Part shown: positions 11,046-21,623 of the stretch, piece after piece
How the letters are laid out: each line of letters begins with the position of its first letter
Numbering within the stretch: the stretch's first letter is position 1
NCBI GenBank assembly: GCA_963921195.1
Contig: OY992540.1
Location: 77,551,337-77,615,336, forward strand
Source of the DNA: Pegoplata infirma
Lineage: Eukaryota; Arthropoda; Insecta; Diptera; Anthomyiidae
Length of the DNA: 64,000 nucleotides
Direction of reading: 5' to 3'
Made by a program: the position numbers and the translations under genes
The notes under the pieces: generated by a model
Database searches by the model: none
What the model saw: only the letters and a program-made list of their open reading frames with translations
Told to the model about the DNA's origin: nothing

Positions 11046-11944
11046 TTTACAGAATCGTGATCAGCGATCCTTTAACACCCATATGTAATACTTTTTTTGA
11101 CATATAGGTTAAGCGGTCTATTTATGGCCAAAATTCAGGGATGCTGGCCCACAGTGTAACTCACGAATGAGTGTGAGTGATTTTCATTTCAATCACGTGA
11201 TTGTGAGTGATTTTTTTAATTTCTTGTAAAAAAAATATTTTTTTTTAGTTTTTTTTATTTTTTTGGTAAGAAAATTTAATTGCGTGGGTAGATTTTGCGT
11301 GACTCACGCGTGATTGAATCTGACGTGAGTCAAGCGTGAGCGTGAGCACTTTTTTATTTTTTTATTACTCACGTGAATTGTGAGTGAGCGTGAGTAAAAA
11401 ACAAAATTCGTGAGTGATTAGTGAGTGATTCGATTATTTTTTTCGTGAGCGTGAGTGAGTGTGAGTCAAAATCCACTCACGCGCCCATCTCTAATGCAAA
11501 ACTCATTTGGTCAGTCGCATTAACCGTTATTGTTCTAATTGTCTTTCAATGATGCCTAATCGAAAAAAAAGTTTTTGGGGAAAATATCTTAGGTCAAAAT
11601 ATGTACAAAAACGCGATTTTTATAAATTTCAAATATCTCAAAAATCTGATGTAATGAAAAAGTTTTGAGACCGGATTTGTGACCAGGGGAATAACTGTAA
11701 TCATGTGGATTAGGTGCCGTTCCATTCGCATCAAGTGTATTTCGTTCTGTGATGACACAGTACAACACTAAAAAAAATTACGAAGTTTCGCCGATTGATT
11801 TTCCGGTAGAGGAGACAAAAAAATAATACTTGTGTCGGCGTTTTGAAAAAACGCATCAGAATTTAATTTTAGAGGCGTTTAAAGTTTCGGAGCTTTGCAC
11901 TGTTCTTGCAACACATCCGTATCTATTTTTTTATAGGTAATTTC

Positions 11945-12072
11945 TTTTCAATTAAATCATTGTTGTATTAACAAATAATTTAATTGTGTAGACAAATTGT
12001 GTTGTTGAATACAAAATCCATTTATGTTTATGCCAATACAATTAAATTGTTTGGTAATACAACAACGTTTTC
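11945..12072. repeat. Interspersed repeat with AATTTAATTGT words, copy 2
   Basis: It matches 5680-5800 through TTGTTGTATTAACAAATAAT and GACAAATTGTGTTGTTGAAT, and ends in ACAACGTT where a mini-me fragment begins. Confidence 0.45.
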
Positions 12073-12290
12073 AGTGATCGATTCTTAGACATTTTAGCAA
12101 TGTCAGTCTGTCTGTTGAAATGGCGATCACGACCAAAACATTACACAAATGTTACTGTAACTTAACATACTTTTTTGTTATTGTTTGACGAAAATTGGTA
12201 TTGCATTGGAGCGATATCGCTTCATTCGTTCAAAAATTATAAACGAAAATGTAAGGATGACTTGAACATTTTAAGAACTTAAACTTAATA
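12073..12290 (+). mobile_element. mini-me fragment
   Basis: The core CAGTGATCGATTCTTAGAC, GTCAGTCTGTCTG and GGCGATCACGACC are present, followed by the usual 3' blocks (TTGGTATTGCATTGGAGCG). The 5' terminus is missing. Confidence 0.6.
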
Positions 12291-13261
12291 GACTACATGC
12301 TCTCCAAGCTACCGTTACAAATATGTACCACCCTACAGTTAATGGGTTAAATTACTTAATATTACTTAAAAATTGTATTAATATTTTGTTTCTATAACAA
12401 AAACGTGATTAAATGTAAATATTTTTTTTTACACGTTTTATTATTAAAAATTTTTCAAATTCCCACCAATATCAACAAACAAGTGTCAAAGCACTTGTTG
12501 TTAGGATCTTAGGTGGTTAAACAAGTTTTGGACACAAAATATTGAAAGAAATAAATTTTAATATACAATTTTTCAAGTTTGTGATATTTTTACACTCAAA
12601 AAACACACAGCATGAATTTGTAACAAAATAAAAAAACACACACACATTTCTTTGAAATTTAATTGCCTAAAGGTAAAAATTGCGTAAACATTTATTGGCC
12701 ACTTATTTTTTTTTTGTGTTTGTCACTTGAAAAACTGTAAAATTAATATTTATTAAAACAACACAGTGGTCAATTGAAAAACGTCAACAATATTATATTA
12801 TTATAAACTTAAATTAAAAACTTACAACCACAGCAGTTTATTGAACTCGTAGAAAGAAAAAAAAAACACTAAACTAGTAAATTTTTATATTTATTGCCAA
12901 GTGTTAAGTAAAAAATATATATTGTAAATTAAACTTTATTATTTACCCTGCAGCAAAAAATGGTGGCATATTTACTTTGTTGTACTTTGTGTAACACATC
13001 AATACATTAGTCATAAAGTATGTATTCATGATCCCCGATCGATGTCCGTCCATCTGTCTGTCGGTTGAAAAACGCTTTTCTAATATAAAATGGCTAAAGT
13101 GCACATTAAGGAGACACCTCCTAGCAATACAAAAATATGACAAGACTCTTTGAAAAAAGAGCAATAAAATAAAATTTAAAACTGTTGGCGGTTGGACTTG
13201 GAGGCCACTTTAGGCCCACGGTTAAATTTTGGAATTTAGTACAAAAAGAAAGCCGCTGGGA
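12291..13261. other. Mostly single-copy AT-rich DNA with a mini-me scrap
   Basis: No gene is seen. A mini-me core scrap (CATGATCCCCGATCGATG, then GTCY bases) lies at 13027-13070. The 73-codon minus-strand ORF at 12943-13164 runs across that scrap and is not supported as a gene. Confidence 0.4.
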
Positions 13262-13790
13262 TTTGAAAAACCTTTTTTTTTAGTCTGAAAAAGATTTGAA
13301 CTAAATTTTTTGGACTTAAACTTTTTTGACTTAAATTTTTTTGACTTCCAATTTTTTTGACTTAAATTTTTTTGACTAGCATTTTTTTGACTAGCATTTT
13401 TTTGACTTAAATTTTTTTGACTTAAATTTTTTTGACTTAAATTTTTTTGACTTAAATTTTTTTGACTTAAATTTTTTTGACTTAAATTTTTTTGACTTAA
13501 ATTTTTTTGACTTAAATTTTTATGACTTTTTTTGACTTAAATTTTTTTGACTTAAATTTTTTTGACTAAAATTTTTTTGACTTAAATTTTTTTGACTTAA
13601 ATTTTTTTGACTTAAATTTTTTTGACTTAAATTTTTTTGACTTCAATTTTTTTGACTCAAATTTTTTTGACCTATTTTTTTTTAAACCTAAATTTTTTTT
13701 TGGCCTAATTTTTTTATGCCTAAATTTTTTCGACCTAAATTTTTGCTGGCCTAATTTTTTGGCCCAATTTTTTTAGCAATTGTTTTTTTT
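13262..13790. repeat. 15-bp minisatellite (TTTTTTTGACTTAAA)n
   Basis: About thirty units of TTTTTTTGACTTAAA run from roughly 13300 to 13680. Both flanks hold diverged units such as TTTTGACTAGCA, TTTGACCTA and TTTGGCCTAA. Variation is concentrated at the edges and the middle is nearly uniform, as expected for an array that homogenises internally. Confidence 0.9.
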
Positions 13791-13966
13791 TTTACTTTTT
13801 TAATTATCTTTTTATACTCTCCAACTACAGTATGAGGGTATACTCACTTTGTCATTCCCTTTTTAACGCATCAAAATATCGGAAGGGGACCCCGTAAGGT
13901 ATTTATTATTTACGACACTCTAGCTATAGCGATGCAAAGCACGATGCAGTCTAAAATAAAACAGTT

Positions 13967-14192
13967 ACACAGAGAAAACAGTTTAATTGTGCCAGCCGAA
14001 TTAAGAGCCAACTGCATGGTTTAATTACAACAACCAAAATTTTATGTTGAGAGTACCGAAATTTATTTGAACCAACAGAATTTAAATTTTCAAAACCACT
14101 TTTGGTTATCGCAACCGAAAATTTCGGTTGCTGTTATTAAACTATGCAGTTGGCTCTTAATTCGGCTGGCACTACTAAACTGTTCTCTGTGT
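13967..14192. mobile_element. Palindromic MITE with ACACAGAGAAAACAG ends
   Basis: Nearly the whole 226-bp element is an inverted repeat. GCCAGCCGAATTAAGAGCCA (14000-14019) has its complement TGGCTCTTAATTCGGCTGGC (14151-14170), with CAACTGCAT/ATGCAGTTG directly inside. The centre is near 14080. The target duplication is unclear. Confidence 0.7.
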
Positions 14193-14460
14193 GTACCCTC
14201 CTGAACTTTAGCACGAATGTGTGGTCTTGGGCTGGTTAAGTTTGGGGATGGGCAAAATCGGACCAAGGACAAAAAAGTTCCAACTTGAAGAACTAAAACA
14301 ACCCCAGAAAAACATATTTTTTTTTTACATCATGGTCCTGCACTTGAATCAAGGCGATTAGGATGTTTCTGGTCCGCCCCCTTTTGGGGGCGTGGTTAGA
14401 AAATATAATTGTATTATTTATTATTAAAGAAAATATAATTGTATTATTTAAGCGTAAAAA

Positions 14461-14642
14461 TCGAAATAAATAAATTTGTATTCATTTATGACGGGGAATG
14501 GTGTCCCCCGAAACTATTCGAGAACTTGTAACATTGACCGTCGTCTCGTTGTACCGAAACAGACCAAGAGTTCTGGTGGGAATTGAACCCTCGACTTCCA
14601 CGTTTAAAGACTAGCACGTTACTGACTAACCTACAGAGGCCA
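14461..14642 (-). mobile_element. tRNA-derived SINE
   Basis: On the minus strand the element begins GGCCTCTGTAGGTTAGTCAG, has an A-box-like TAGGTTAGTCAG and a B-box GGTTCAATTCC (one mismatch to GGTTCGANTCC), about 50 bases downstream. The 3' part (CGGTACAACGAGACGACGG .. GGGGGACACCATTCCCCGTC) is unrelated to tRNA, and an AT-rich tail follows. The acceptor stem does not close, so this is a SINE head rather than a tRNA gene. It would be transcribed by RNA polymerase III if active and needs LINE machinery to move. Confidence 0.65.
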
Positions 14643-15091
14643 AATTTAACTTTTATTTTACTTGTTTACATTGCAGAGTGTACTCATAGATTCGGCCAAA
14701 CCAAATTAAACATTTTAACTTGTTTTATTTATATAATTTAGCTCGAGACATAAATAAGTCTACAGTGCAACACACTTATCAACTTGTTTCGTTTTTTCGC
14801 TAGATAATCAATTTTTTTATTATGTATTATTTATTAAAAAAAGTTATGTATATTTTTTTTCTATAATGGATTTAAAAAAGTTTAACTTTTTATCAAATTT
14901 AAAATGAAGTTGCAGCCGGGATAATTAAGTCGTTTTTTTTCCTTCTGAAAAGCAAATTCTATTTTTTTTTAATCTGTAGGATTCCTATTTCTTACATAAT
15001 TTTTTTTTTTTTTTAATTTTTCATCAACTTTTCGTTAAAATTTTTGATTGTTAATAAAAAAAAATAAACAAAATCAGAATTATATTATTAC

Positions 15092-15720
15092 TGGCGCCCA
15101 ACATGGGGCCTAAAAAATTTAAGAAACTAAAGTGTTTGATTCCCATCTCGTTTTCTATTAAAGCAACGTCTTTGATAGAACTTTGAAATACAAGTACCAA
15201 ACAGAGAAAACTGGACAGTAAACCCTGTTATGACGGGAATTAAATCTTAATTTTTACAAACGGATCTAAGATGGAGATGGGTACGGGTGTGGGAGTGTAT
15301 TCCTAACGCTTTGACATCACTATTCCGAAAAATAATAGTGTTTTCCAGGCAGAGGTACTCGATGAAGCCATGTGGACAATAATGCACCATAAACATTTTC
15401 GTGGATAGTCATGCAGCTCGTAGGGTCTTGAAATCCATCACGACGAAATCGTGATGAGTTATTGTATACAATCTTTACGCCTCATGAGAGGAATGTCTCT
15501 AAGTCGGTGATGAACAGATAGCACCTGATCATCCCCTGGTAGAGGTTATAACCAGAATTGATGAAAAAAACATTTTTAACGATAGGCGAATATTACTGCC
15601 TACGCGTTGGATATTGCGAACCCTATTGGCCGCGATATCCAATTGTAAAAAAAAAAACAATTAAAAAATGCATTAAATCAGAGTTATTTTGAAACTTAAG
15701 GAATCTAGTCTTCCTACTGG
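15092..15720 (+). mobile_element. tRNA-Lys primer-binding-site fragment joined to RNase H remnant, unit 1
   Basis: TGGCGCCCAACATGGGGCC at 15092 is one base from the sequence complementary to the 3' end of insect tRNA-Lys, the primer used by many gypsy-class LTR retrotransposons. Some 150 bp downstream the sequence becomes an RNase H remnant. The same two pieces in the same order recur from 15718, so the chimaera was duplicated as a unit of about 626 bp. Confidence 0.55.
15244..15475 (+). pseudogene. Decayed RNase H fragment of a non-LTR retrotransposon
   Basis: One frame reads ILIFTNGSKMEMGTGVGVYS, then a stop, then a segment with NNSVFQAEV, then further stops. This resembles the first two catalytic blocks of retrotransposon RNase H: the TDGSK motif and the F-Q-x-E block. 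They are also present in the open copy at 37053-38570 as VYTDGSKMQQGTGMGVY and IFQELYAV. Here the first catalytic Asp is replaced by Asn, and several stops show it is dead. Confidence 0.6.
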
Positions 15721-15925
15721 CGCCCAAAGTGGGGCGTAAATATTTAAGAAACGAAAGTATGTTTGATTACCATGTCTTCTTTTATTGAAGTAACTTCTTT
15801 GTTATAAATTCGAAATTCAAGTACCGCCTAAGGAAAATTGGGCCGTAAACCCTGTCTTGACGAAGAATTATATCTTAATTTTTATGAACGGATCTAAGAT
15901 GGAGACTGGTACGTGGTCGGGTCGA
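15718..15925 (+). mobile_element. tRNA-Lys primer-binding-site fragment joined to RNase H remnant, unit 2
   Basis: This repeats the unit at 15092 at lower identity: TGGCGCCCAAAGTGGGGCG, then a matching leader, then a frame WAVNPVLTKNYILIFMNGSK at 15839-15898. The RNase H homology stops after GSKMETGT, where a mini-me sequence begins. Confidence 0.5.
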
Positions 15926-15934
15926 AGTAATAAT

Positions 15935-16500
15935 GAAGGGTATAAGTTTGTCATTCGTCGGTAACTCATTAAAATATCGATCTAGGACCCCATGAAGTAT
16001 ATTTATTACTGATCAGTAATCGATTCTAAAACGTTCTTGCGATGCCCGTCTATTGAAATGGAGATCCGGCCAAAGTATTACATAGATATGATTGAAACTA
16101 AGCATATTTAATTGTTGTTGTCTCGAGAAATTGGTATTGCGTTTGAGCGTTATGTTATCAATGTTATGAACGATAATGTGAAAAAATGTTGGAACATTCC
16201 ACATAACTTAAAAATAAAAATGCTTTAATTCGGCTCTGGTGGACGTATGTAAACAGAATTGGATTTCGAAATGCAAGTACAAACGTATTTTTTTTACACA
16301 AAAAACTGTTTTCGCCGATTTTTTTTTTTAGCAAAAAAAATTTTTTCCGCGAATTTTTTTTTTAAGATTTTTTCCTTCTCTAGCATAACTTTTTGATAGG
16401 ATAAATAAACTTATGTGTAGGTCCCATCTCTGCTACTGTCATTGGTCAATGATCGATTATAAGACATTCTGCGAATGTCCATCCGTCCGTCGTTCTGTAG
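15935..16500 (+). mobile_element. mini-me repeat, partial, with a second core
   Basis: GGGTATAAGTTTGTCATTCG, GACCCCATGAAGTATATTTA and ACTGATCAGTAATCGATTCT (16010-16029) give one copy. A second core, GGTCAATGATCGATTATAAG with CCATCCGTCCGTCG, lies at 16445-16495. The 16013-16204 minus-strand ORF is repeat sequence. Confidence 0.55.
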
Positions 16501-16502
16501 AA

Positions 16503-18260
16503 ACTAGGCATGTGCTTACTCGTTCAATTGAGTGACCGATCATTCTCGTTCATTTTAAATCTTAGACCTAGTTTGTTCATCTATTTCAGTTGTACCCAAC
16601 GTCTCCTGCTAAAAAATTAATAAAATCAAAATCATTTTAAACATAAACACTAGATTTTTTTGGCGCCCAACGTGGGGACGTGTTGTTTTAAAGGCAATCA
16701 GTGTAAATATGAAGTCAAAATAATACAAAAAACTTACATAAAAACAATCCACTTATCTGTATATTAATCCTAATCTAAGTTATACAAAACTTGACTTTAA
16801 TCAAACTAGGCTTGTGCTTACTCGTTCAATGTGACCGATCATTCTTGTGCATTCGAGATCTAAACCCCTAGTTCGTTCATATCGGTTAGTTTCCCCTAAC
16901 GTTTCTCGCCAAAAAATTATTAAAGTAAAAATTATTTTAAAACTCAAAGACATAAGTTTTTTTGGCGCCCAACGTGGGGTCTGCGTTATTTTAAAGAAAA
17001 AAAAATACAATAAAAACAATCCACTTATTTGTATGTTAATCTTAATATTCATAAGAAGCTTAAACTGGTTTAACGACAGGGACTAGTATGGAAACCTATT
17101 ACGGTCCCGTGGTATCACAATGGACCTCAGAGTTTACGTGTGTTGACGTAAAACGTCAGCAGCCACTTACAACCTAACCTAACCTATGTTAATCCCAATC
17201 AAAGTTATACAAAACAAATAAATCACATTAAAACAATCCACTTATATGTATGTTAATCTTCATTCAAGTTATACAAAAACTTAGCTTTAATTAAACTAGG
17301 CTTGTGGTTACTCATTCAATGTGACCGATGATTCTCGTGCATTCGAGATCTAATTTTTTCCCTAACGTTTCTCGCCGAAAAATTATTAAAATCAAAATTA
17401 CTTTAAAACTCAGAAATTTTTTTGGCGCCCAACATGTTCTTTTATATAGGTTAATTTTCCTTAACGTTTCTCGCCGAAAATTATTAAAATCAAAATTACT
17501 TTAAAACTTAAAATTTTTTTTTGGCGCCCAATGTGGGGCCTGCGTTTTTTTTAATGACAATGAGTATAAATATGAGGTGAAAATAATAAAAAAAAAAATC
17601 ACATAAAAACACTCCACCTGTTTGTATGTTAATCCTAATCTAAGTTATACAAAAACATAGCTTTAATTAAACAAGGTTGAGCTTTCTAGTTCAATTGAGT
17701 GACCGTTCATTTGAGATCTTAGACCTAGTTCGTTCACTAGGTTAATTTTTCTAACGTTCCTCGCCGAAAAATAATAAAATCAAAATTATTTTAAAACTTA
17801 AAAACATAAGTTTTTTTTGGCGCCCAACGTGGGGACTGCGTTATTTTAATGACAATGAGTGTAAATATGAAGCGAAAATTATACAAACAAATAACATAAA
17901 AACAATTCACTTATTTGTATGTTAATCCTAATCTAAGTTATGTAAAAACATAGCTTTAATCAAACTAGGACTGTGCTTACTCGTTTCATTGAGTGACCGT
18001 TCTATCTTGTTCATTTAAGATCTTAGACCTAGTTTATATAGGTTTTTTTCCCTAACTTTTCCCTCCAAAAATTAATAACATAAAAATTATGTTAAAACTC
18101 AAAGACTTAAGATTTTCTTTTTGGCGCCCAACGTGGGGCCTGTGTTATTTTAAAGACAGTGAGTTGAAATATGAATCGTAAATAGTGCAAAATGTTTACA
18201 TAAAAACAATCCACTTATTTAAATGTTAATCCTCATCCAAGAAATACAAAAAAAAACTTC
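16503..18260 (+). repeat. Tandem array of about 300-bp units, each with a tRNA-Lys primer-binding site
   Basis: TGGCGCCCAACGTGGGG or a close variant starts at 16661, 16973, 17423, 17522, 17818 and 18122. Around each lies the same context: upstream TACTCGTTCAATTGAGTGACC, ACGTTTCTCGCC and AATCAAAATTATTTTAAAAC; downstream TGCGTTATTTTAA, ACAATCCACTTATTTGTATG and TTAATCCTAATCTAAGTTAT. Spacing is near 300 bp for three intervals, 99 bp for one shortened unit, and 450 bp where a 138-bp insertion sits. This is a tandem array derived from the LTR-leader junction of a gypsy-class or TRIM-like retrotransposon. There is no gag or pol. Confidence 0.75.
17047..17184 (+). mobile_element. 3' end of a non-LTR retrotransposon inserted in the tandem array
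   Basis: This 138-bp insertion ends ACAACCTAACCTAACC and is flanked by TATGTTAATCTTAAT (17032-17046) and TATGTTAATCCCAAT (17185-17199), a duplication matching at 13 of 15 bases. It shares GGTATCAC-ATGGA and the AACCT tail with the 3' end of the retrotransposon at 36869-38559. It is therefore a severely 5'-truncated relative. Confidence 0.6.
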
Positions 18261-19985
18261 AATCAAAGTAAAAGAAATTTTCATTTAAAAATAATGTGTC
18301 AAAATTTGAAAGTTTTTCTATAGGAAAAACAATTCATCATATTTAAACTCAAATATATCCTACTGTAAAACTTAAGCATACCTTCATTTCGGAAGTACAT
18401 AATTGCATAAAATATTTAATAACTTTCGGATGTAAAAATTCAAATTTGACAATAATTACTTATAAATAAAAAAATAATTATTAATAACTTGATTATAAAA
18501 TAATTTGCAAACAAAAAAAAAACAACCCATTTAAATTATTACATAAATAAATAACAAAAAGCAAGAAGATTCGCAATGAATGTCAAATGAAAAGGAAATT
18601 AAAAAGAAGAAAATGAAAAACATGACATTAAGACCTTTTTGTTTAATACGATTATATGCTTAAGGCAACATGTCATCAAAAAGACATAAAAAATTTTAAC
18701 AAAAAAAATAAAATATTTAAAAAAAGCAGCAAAAGACAACATAAATTTCAATTCATAAAAAACAAACAAATTATTTTTTTTATGCCTTTCAATTTTTTTT
18801 TTTTAGTTTTTTTTAGTATTATTCGAATGAATGTTTTACGAACTCCAAGAAATTTCACTTTCTACTGGTCAAAACAGTAAAAAAACAACATGAAAATAAT
18901 AAAAAAACAAATCATTAAATATTTTATTTTTTTTTTTGTAAAGAAAAAGAATTGACAACCATTTATATACTCAACAAAATGTTAATGTCGAATATGTTTA
19001 AAATTTTTTTTTATTTTTTGTGACGTGCTGTTACTGCTGCCACTGCCGCTGGCCGCTGCTGTTTACTGCCTTCTCTTCTTTCACATTCATTTAACTCGCG
19101 TACTATAATTATGTCATTAACCTTATCAGTTTCAGATTATAATGAAAGCAAATCAAAAAAATGTTTAAACGACATTCCTGCTATATTGTTACTTTTATTT
19201 ATTTTTATTTCGATGATATTCAATTGATAAGTCAGTAATTTTTGACATCAATATTGTCTTCTGCCATATGACTATAAATTATTTCAATAATTTCCATGTT
19301 GATTATTATGTTAATAATATTAAATTAAATTATTTGTTACAACAAAAAAGAATACCTTTGGTAATTTTATTGGGTAAGGATACAAATTTATTCGTATTTA
19401 AAAAATTCATCAAAATTGAAAAGCGCTGATGATGGAAATCAGAAAATGCTAATGTTGCAATGGTAGCATCTTCCACAATCTGCCGACATCTCTGGGTAGC
19501 ATGGGTTGTTAATTTAATATTTATTTTTTTAGATTTCCCATTGTGCAACAAATTTTTTTATTTCAAAACTTTTTTATAAGTGTATCTAATTTTTCTACTC
19601 CTCGTACATATTGACGTCATAAAAAATAACTATTGTTTTAATTAAAAATTTAAATTATTTTAAAACTCAATTTAATCACATTTCTTATTACGTTCTTAAG
19701 GAAATTATATATTTTTTTTATATTTTGTTGAATTCAAAAACACTTGGAAATTATTAATTTTAGTAAACAATATGCAATAAATAACACAGTGAAACAAAAT
19801 CCAACTTTCCGAATCGGAATTAGATGAAACCAAAAGCAAATGAAAGTTGACATTTTACATAACAAAACCCTCAAGGTTTTTTTCAGTTCAGCGCTAGATT
19901 TTTTTTAACGCATTTAAATTTGGTGATTTTAGACCATTTAAAAATTTGGTATACAAAAAATGTCCTATTTTAGGCGCCCCTGGTG
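18261..19985. other. Largely single-copy DNA with one CTG-rich block
   Basis: No terminal repeats or arrays are seen. GCTGTTACTGCTGCCACTGC (19028-19047), continuing to about 19070, is a GC-rich CTG-type patch that stands out from the AT-rich surroundings. A minus-strand ORF at 19330-19551 has ordinary amino-acid composition but no domain I can name. Host intron or intergenic DNA is the likeliest explanation. Confidence 0.4.
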
Positions 19986-21152
19986 CTGGTCCAAATTTAA
20001 ATTTTTTTTTTCAATTCTTTTTTTTTACGTACTTTTTAAAAATAAATATCCCAAAAAATTCTTAAAAGCGCTCTAGTATGCGATTTTTAAGTTTTAAAAT
20101 TTAAATCTCATTTTTGAAAATGTTTGTACTCTTCGATTTTTTTTAAATTTTTTTGTGTAAAACTTCTATCGATTCTACAAATTTTTTGCCCGGGAGGATC
20201 GTGGGATAACGATTATTACTATTTTTTAAAATTTTTTGAAAATAATTTATTGTAATTTTCCACTCTTAAAATCATTTCTACTGCTCCAATGGTGCGTCAT
20301 AGAGGGGTCATTTATAAGACCGACTCCATTAATTTTTACGTCTTAACATTTCCTTGGAACAAACTAATACCCTATCTCCAATTTCTATCCCACACAAAAC
20401 GACATTTTTTAAAACTTGCTCCAACCGCTCTAACTGCCCTAATTGTGCCCTTAGAGCAACAAAGTGTATGACCGACCCACAATATTTTTTTAGTCCAAAC
20501 CTTTTCTCAGAACACACCTACCCTCTATCTTTAACTGTTAAGGCGGTCCCCATACAATTTTTTTTTATTTTTTATAAATTTGTTTTATTTAATCAGCTTC
20601 TACCGGTCCAATGGTGCGTCCGAGAGGGGTTATTCGTGAGACCGACCCCCATTTTTTTTTACCCTACAACATTTTTTTAAAACATACCTACGCCCTATCT
20701 CCACTCCCTAAGTAGGCTCCCATACAAATAACAGTTGGAGCAAATTTTATAAAAAAGTATCCCACGATCCTCCTAGGCAAAAAATTTGTAGAATTGATAG
20801 AAGTTTTACACAAAAAAATTTCAAAAAAATTAAAGAGTACAAACATTTTCAAAAATGAGATTTAAATTTTAAAACTTAAAAATCGCATACTAGATCGCTT
20901 TTAAGAATTTTTTGGGATTTTTTTTTTTAAATTACGTAAAAAAACAAAAATTCGAAATTATGAATAAAAGAAGTTTGAGTAAAGGAACAAACTACCAATT
21001 TTTAAAAATTCGATATCTTTTGAACGGGTCATCAAAAAAATCTGAAAATTTAACACGAAGGAGTTTTCGAAGGGTACTAAAAACTGTAAACAAATTGGAA
21101 AAATCTAAAAAAAAATTTTTTCATTGTGTCCGATTTGACATGGAATGCCCCA
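19986..21152. mobile_element. Foldback family E, copy 3
   Basis: The left arm lacks its terminal ~190 bp and runs from about 19990 through both ACCGACCCCC-type modules to 20730. The right arm from 20757 is shortened and ends TTTGACATGGAATGCCCC (21135-21152). ORFs at 20289-20680 and 20912-21172 lie in the arms. The element joins the TA tract of a mini-me copy. Confidence 0.75.
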
Positions 21153-21376
21153 TATATATTATTGATCAGTGAGTGATGTCCGTCTGTCTGTCCGTCAGTG
21201 AAACGGTGATCACGGCCAAAGTATTAAACATATATGACTGAGACTTAGCAAATTTATTTGTTGTTGTCCTAAGTAGTTTGATATTGCATTTGAGTGAAAT
21301 CGGTTCAGCGGTTCAAAAGTTATGAACTAAAATGTAAGAACACCTCAAAAATTTAACTTTTTTTACTTGTTTTGGT
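21153..21376 (+). mobile_element. mini-me 3' part after foldback copy 3
   Basis: ATATATATTATTGATCAGTG, GTCCGTCTGTCTGTCCGTC and GGTGATCACGGCC are followed by the conserved CGGTTCAGCGGTTCAAAAG block and the short tail TTTTTTTACTTGTTTT. Confidence 0.6.
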
Positions 21377-21623
21377 TTCGTCCCATTCCAATTTTGGTTG
21401 ATGCACTGTGTTTTTTTATTAGAATGTTTATACAATATAAATTTAAAACACAATTTCTCATATGCTTTCTAAAAACTACGATTAGATTAAATTTTATTGA
21501 CGTCATAAATTTTGACATTGAAAAAGAAAAAAAAAAAAACGTTAAATTAGTACTTTAAATACTTACTTGCATTAAGATACAAACGTTTAATTAATATAAA
21601 TAATAGAAGCCGACCAAAACCGT

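Larger units (their letters stand above)
8964..11493. mobile_element. hAT-type non-autonomous element rich in GTGAGT words
   Basis: Left end TAGAGATGGTCACGTG and right end (reverse complement) TAGAGATGGGCGCGTGAGTG fit the hAT terminal form YARNG. The flanking octamers are ATGCAGAA (8956-8963) and ATGCAAAA (11494-11501), matching at 7 of 8 bases, and the related repeat at 62990 reads through the empty site. Subterminal regions are crowded with GTGAGTGA/TGACTCAC words (11160-11480 on the right). The interior holds a nested relative and a tandem region. There is no transposase ORF. Its 2.5-kb length is due to these insertions. Confidence 0.7.
8641..11930. repeat. Interspersed repeat J, copy 1, split by a hAT-type element
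   Basis: The flanks 8700-8955 and 11502-11740 resemble 62790-63400. Shared blocks include GCAACTGGGACGCGACCTTA/GCAACTAGGACGCGACCTTA, GAGAAAATTGAGGTCAAAGT, GTAAAGCTTAAAC and GGTCAGTCGC. The second copy runs through the point where the hAT element interrupts this one. The 91-codon ORF at 8652-8927 lies in the repeat and has no recognisable domain. Confidence 0.55.
13812..14730 (+). mobile_element. mini-me repeat carrying a MITE and a SINE
   Basis: 5' end TATACTCTCCAACTACAGTA, GTATACTCACTTTGTCATTC, a diverged core and TA tract near 13900-13935, and 3' end ATTCGGCCAAACCAAATTAA. It belongs to the CCAACTACAGTATG..GTATACTCAC variant also seen at 21624, 30108 and 40588. Two later insertions are listed separately. 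Confidence 0.6.

Noticed and set aside
13262..13790. CRISPR-like regular repeat
   Set aside because: Units are contiguous 15-mers without unique spacers, so this is a minisatellite in eukaryotic DNA.
14570..14642. Possible tRNA gene on the minus strand
   Set aside because: A and B boxes are present but the acceptor stem does not pair and the sequence continues as a SINE body.
17171..17185. Telomere-like AACCTAACCT as true interstitial telomere
   Set aside because: It is only two to three units and coincides with the 3' end of a retrotransposon scrap flanked by a target duplication.
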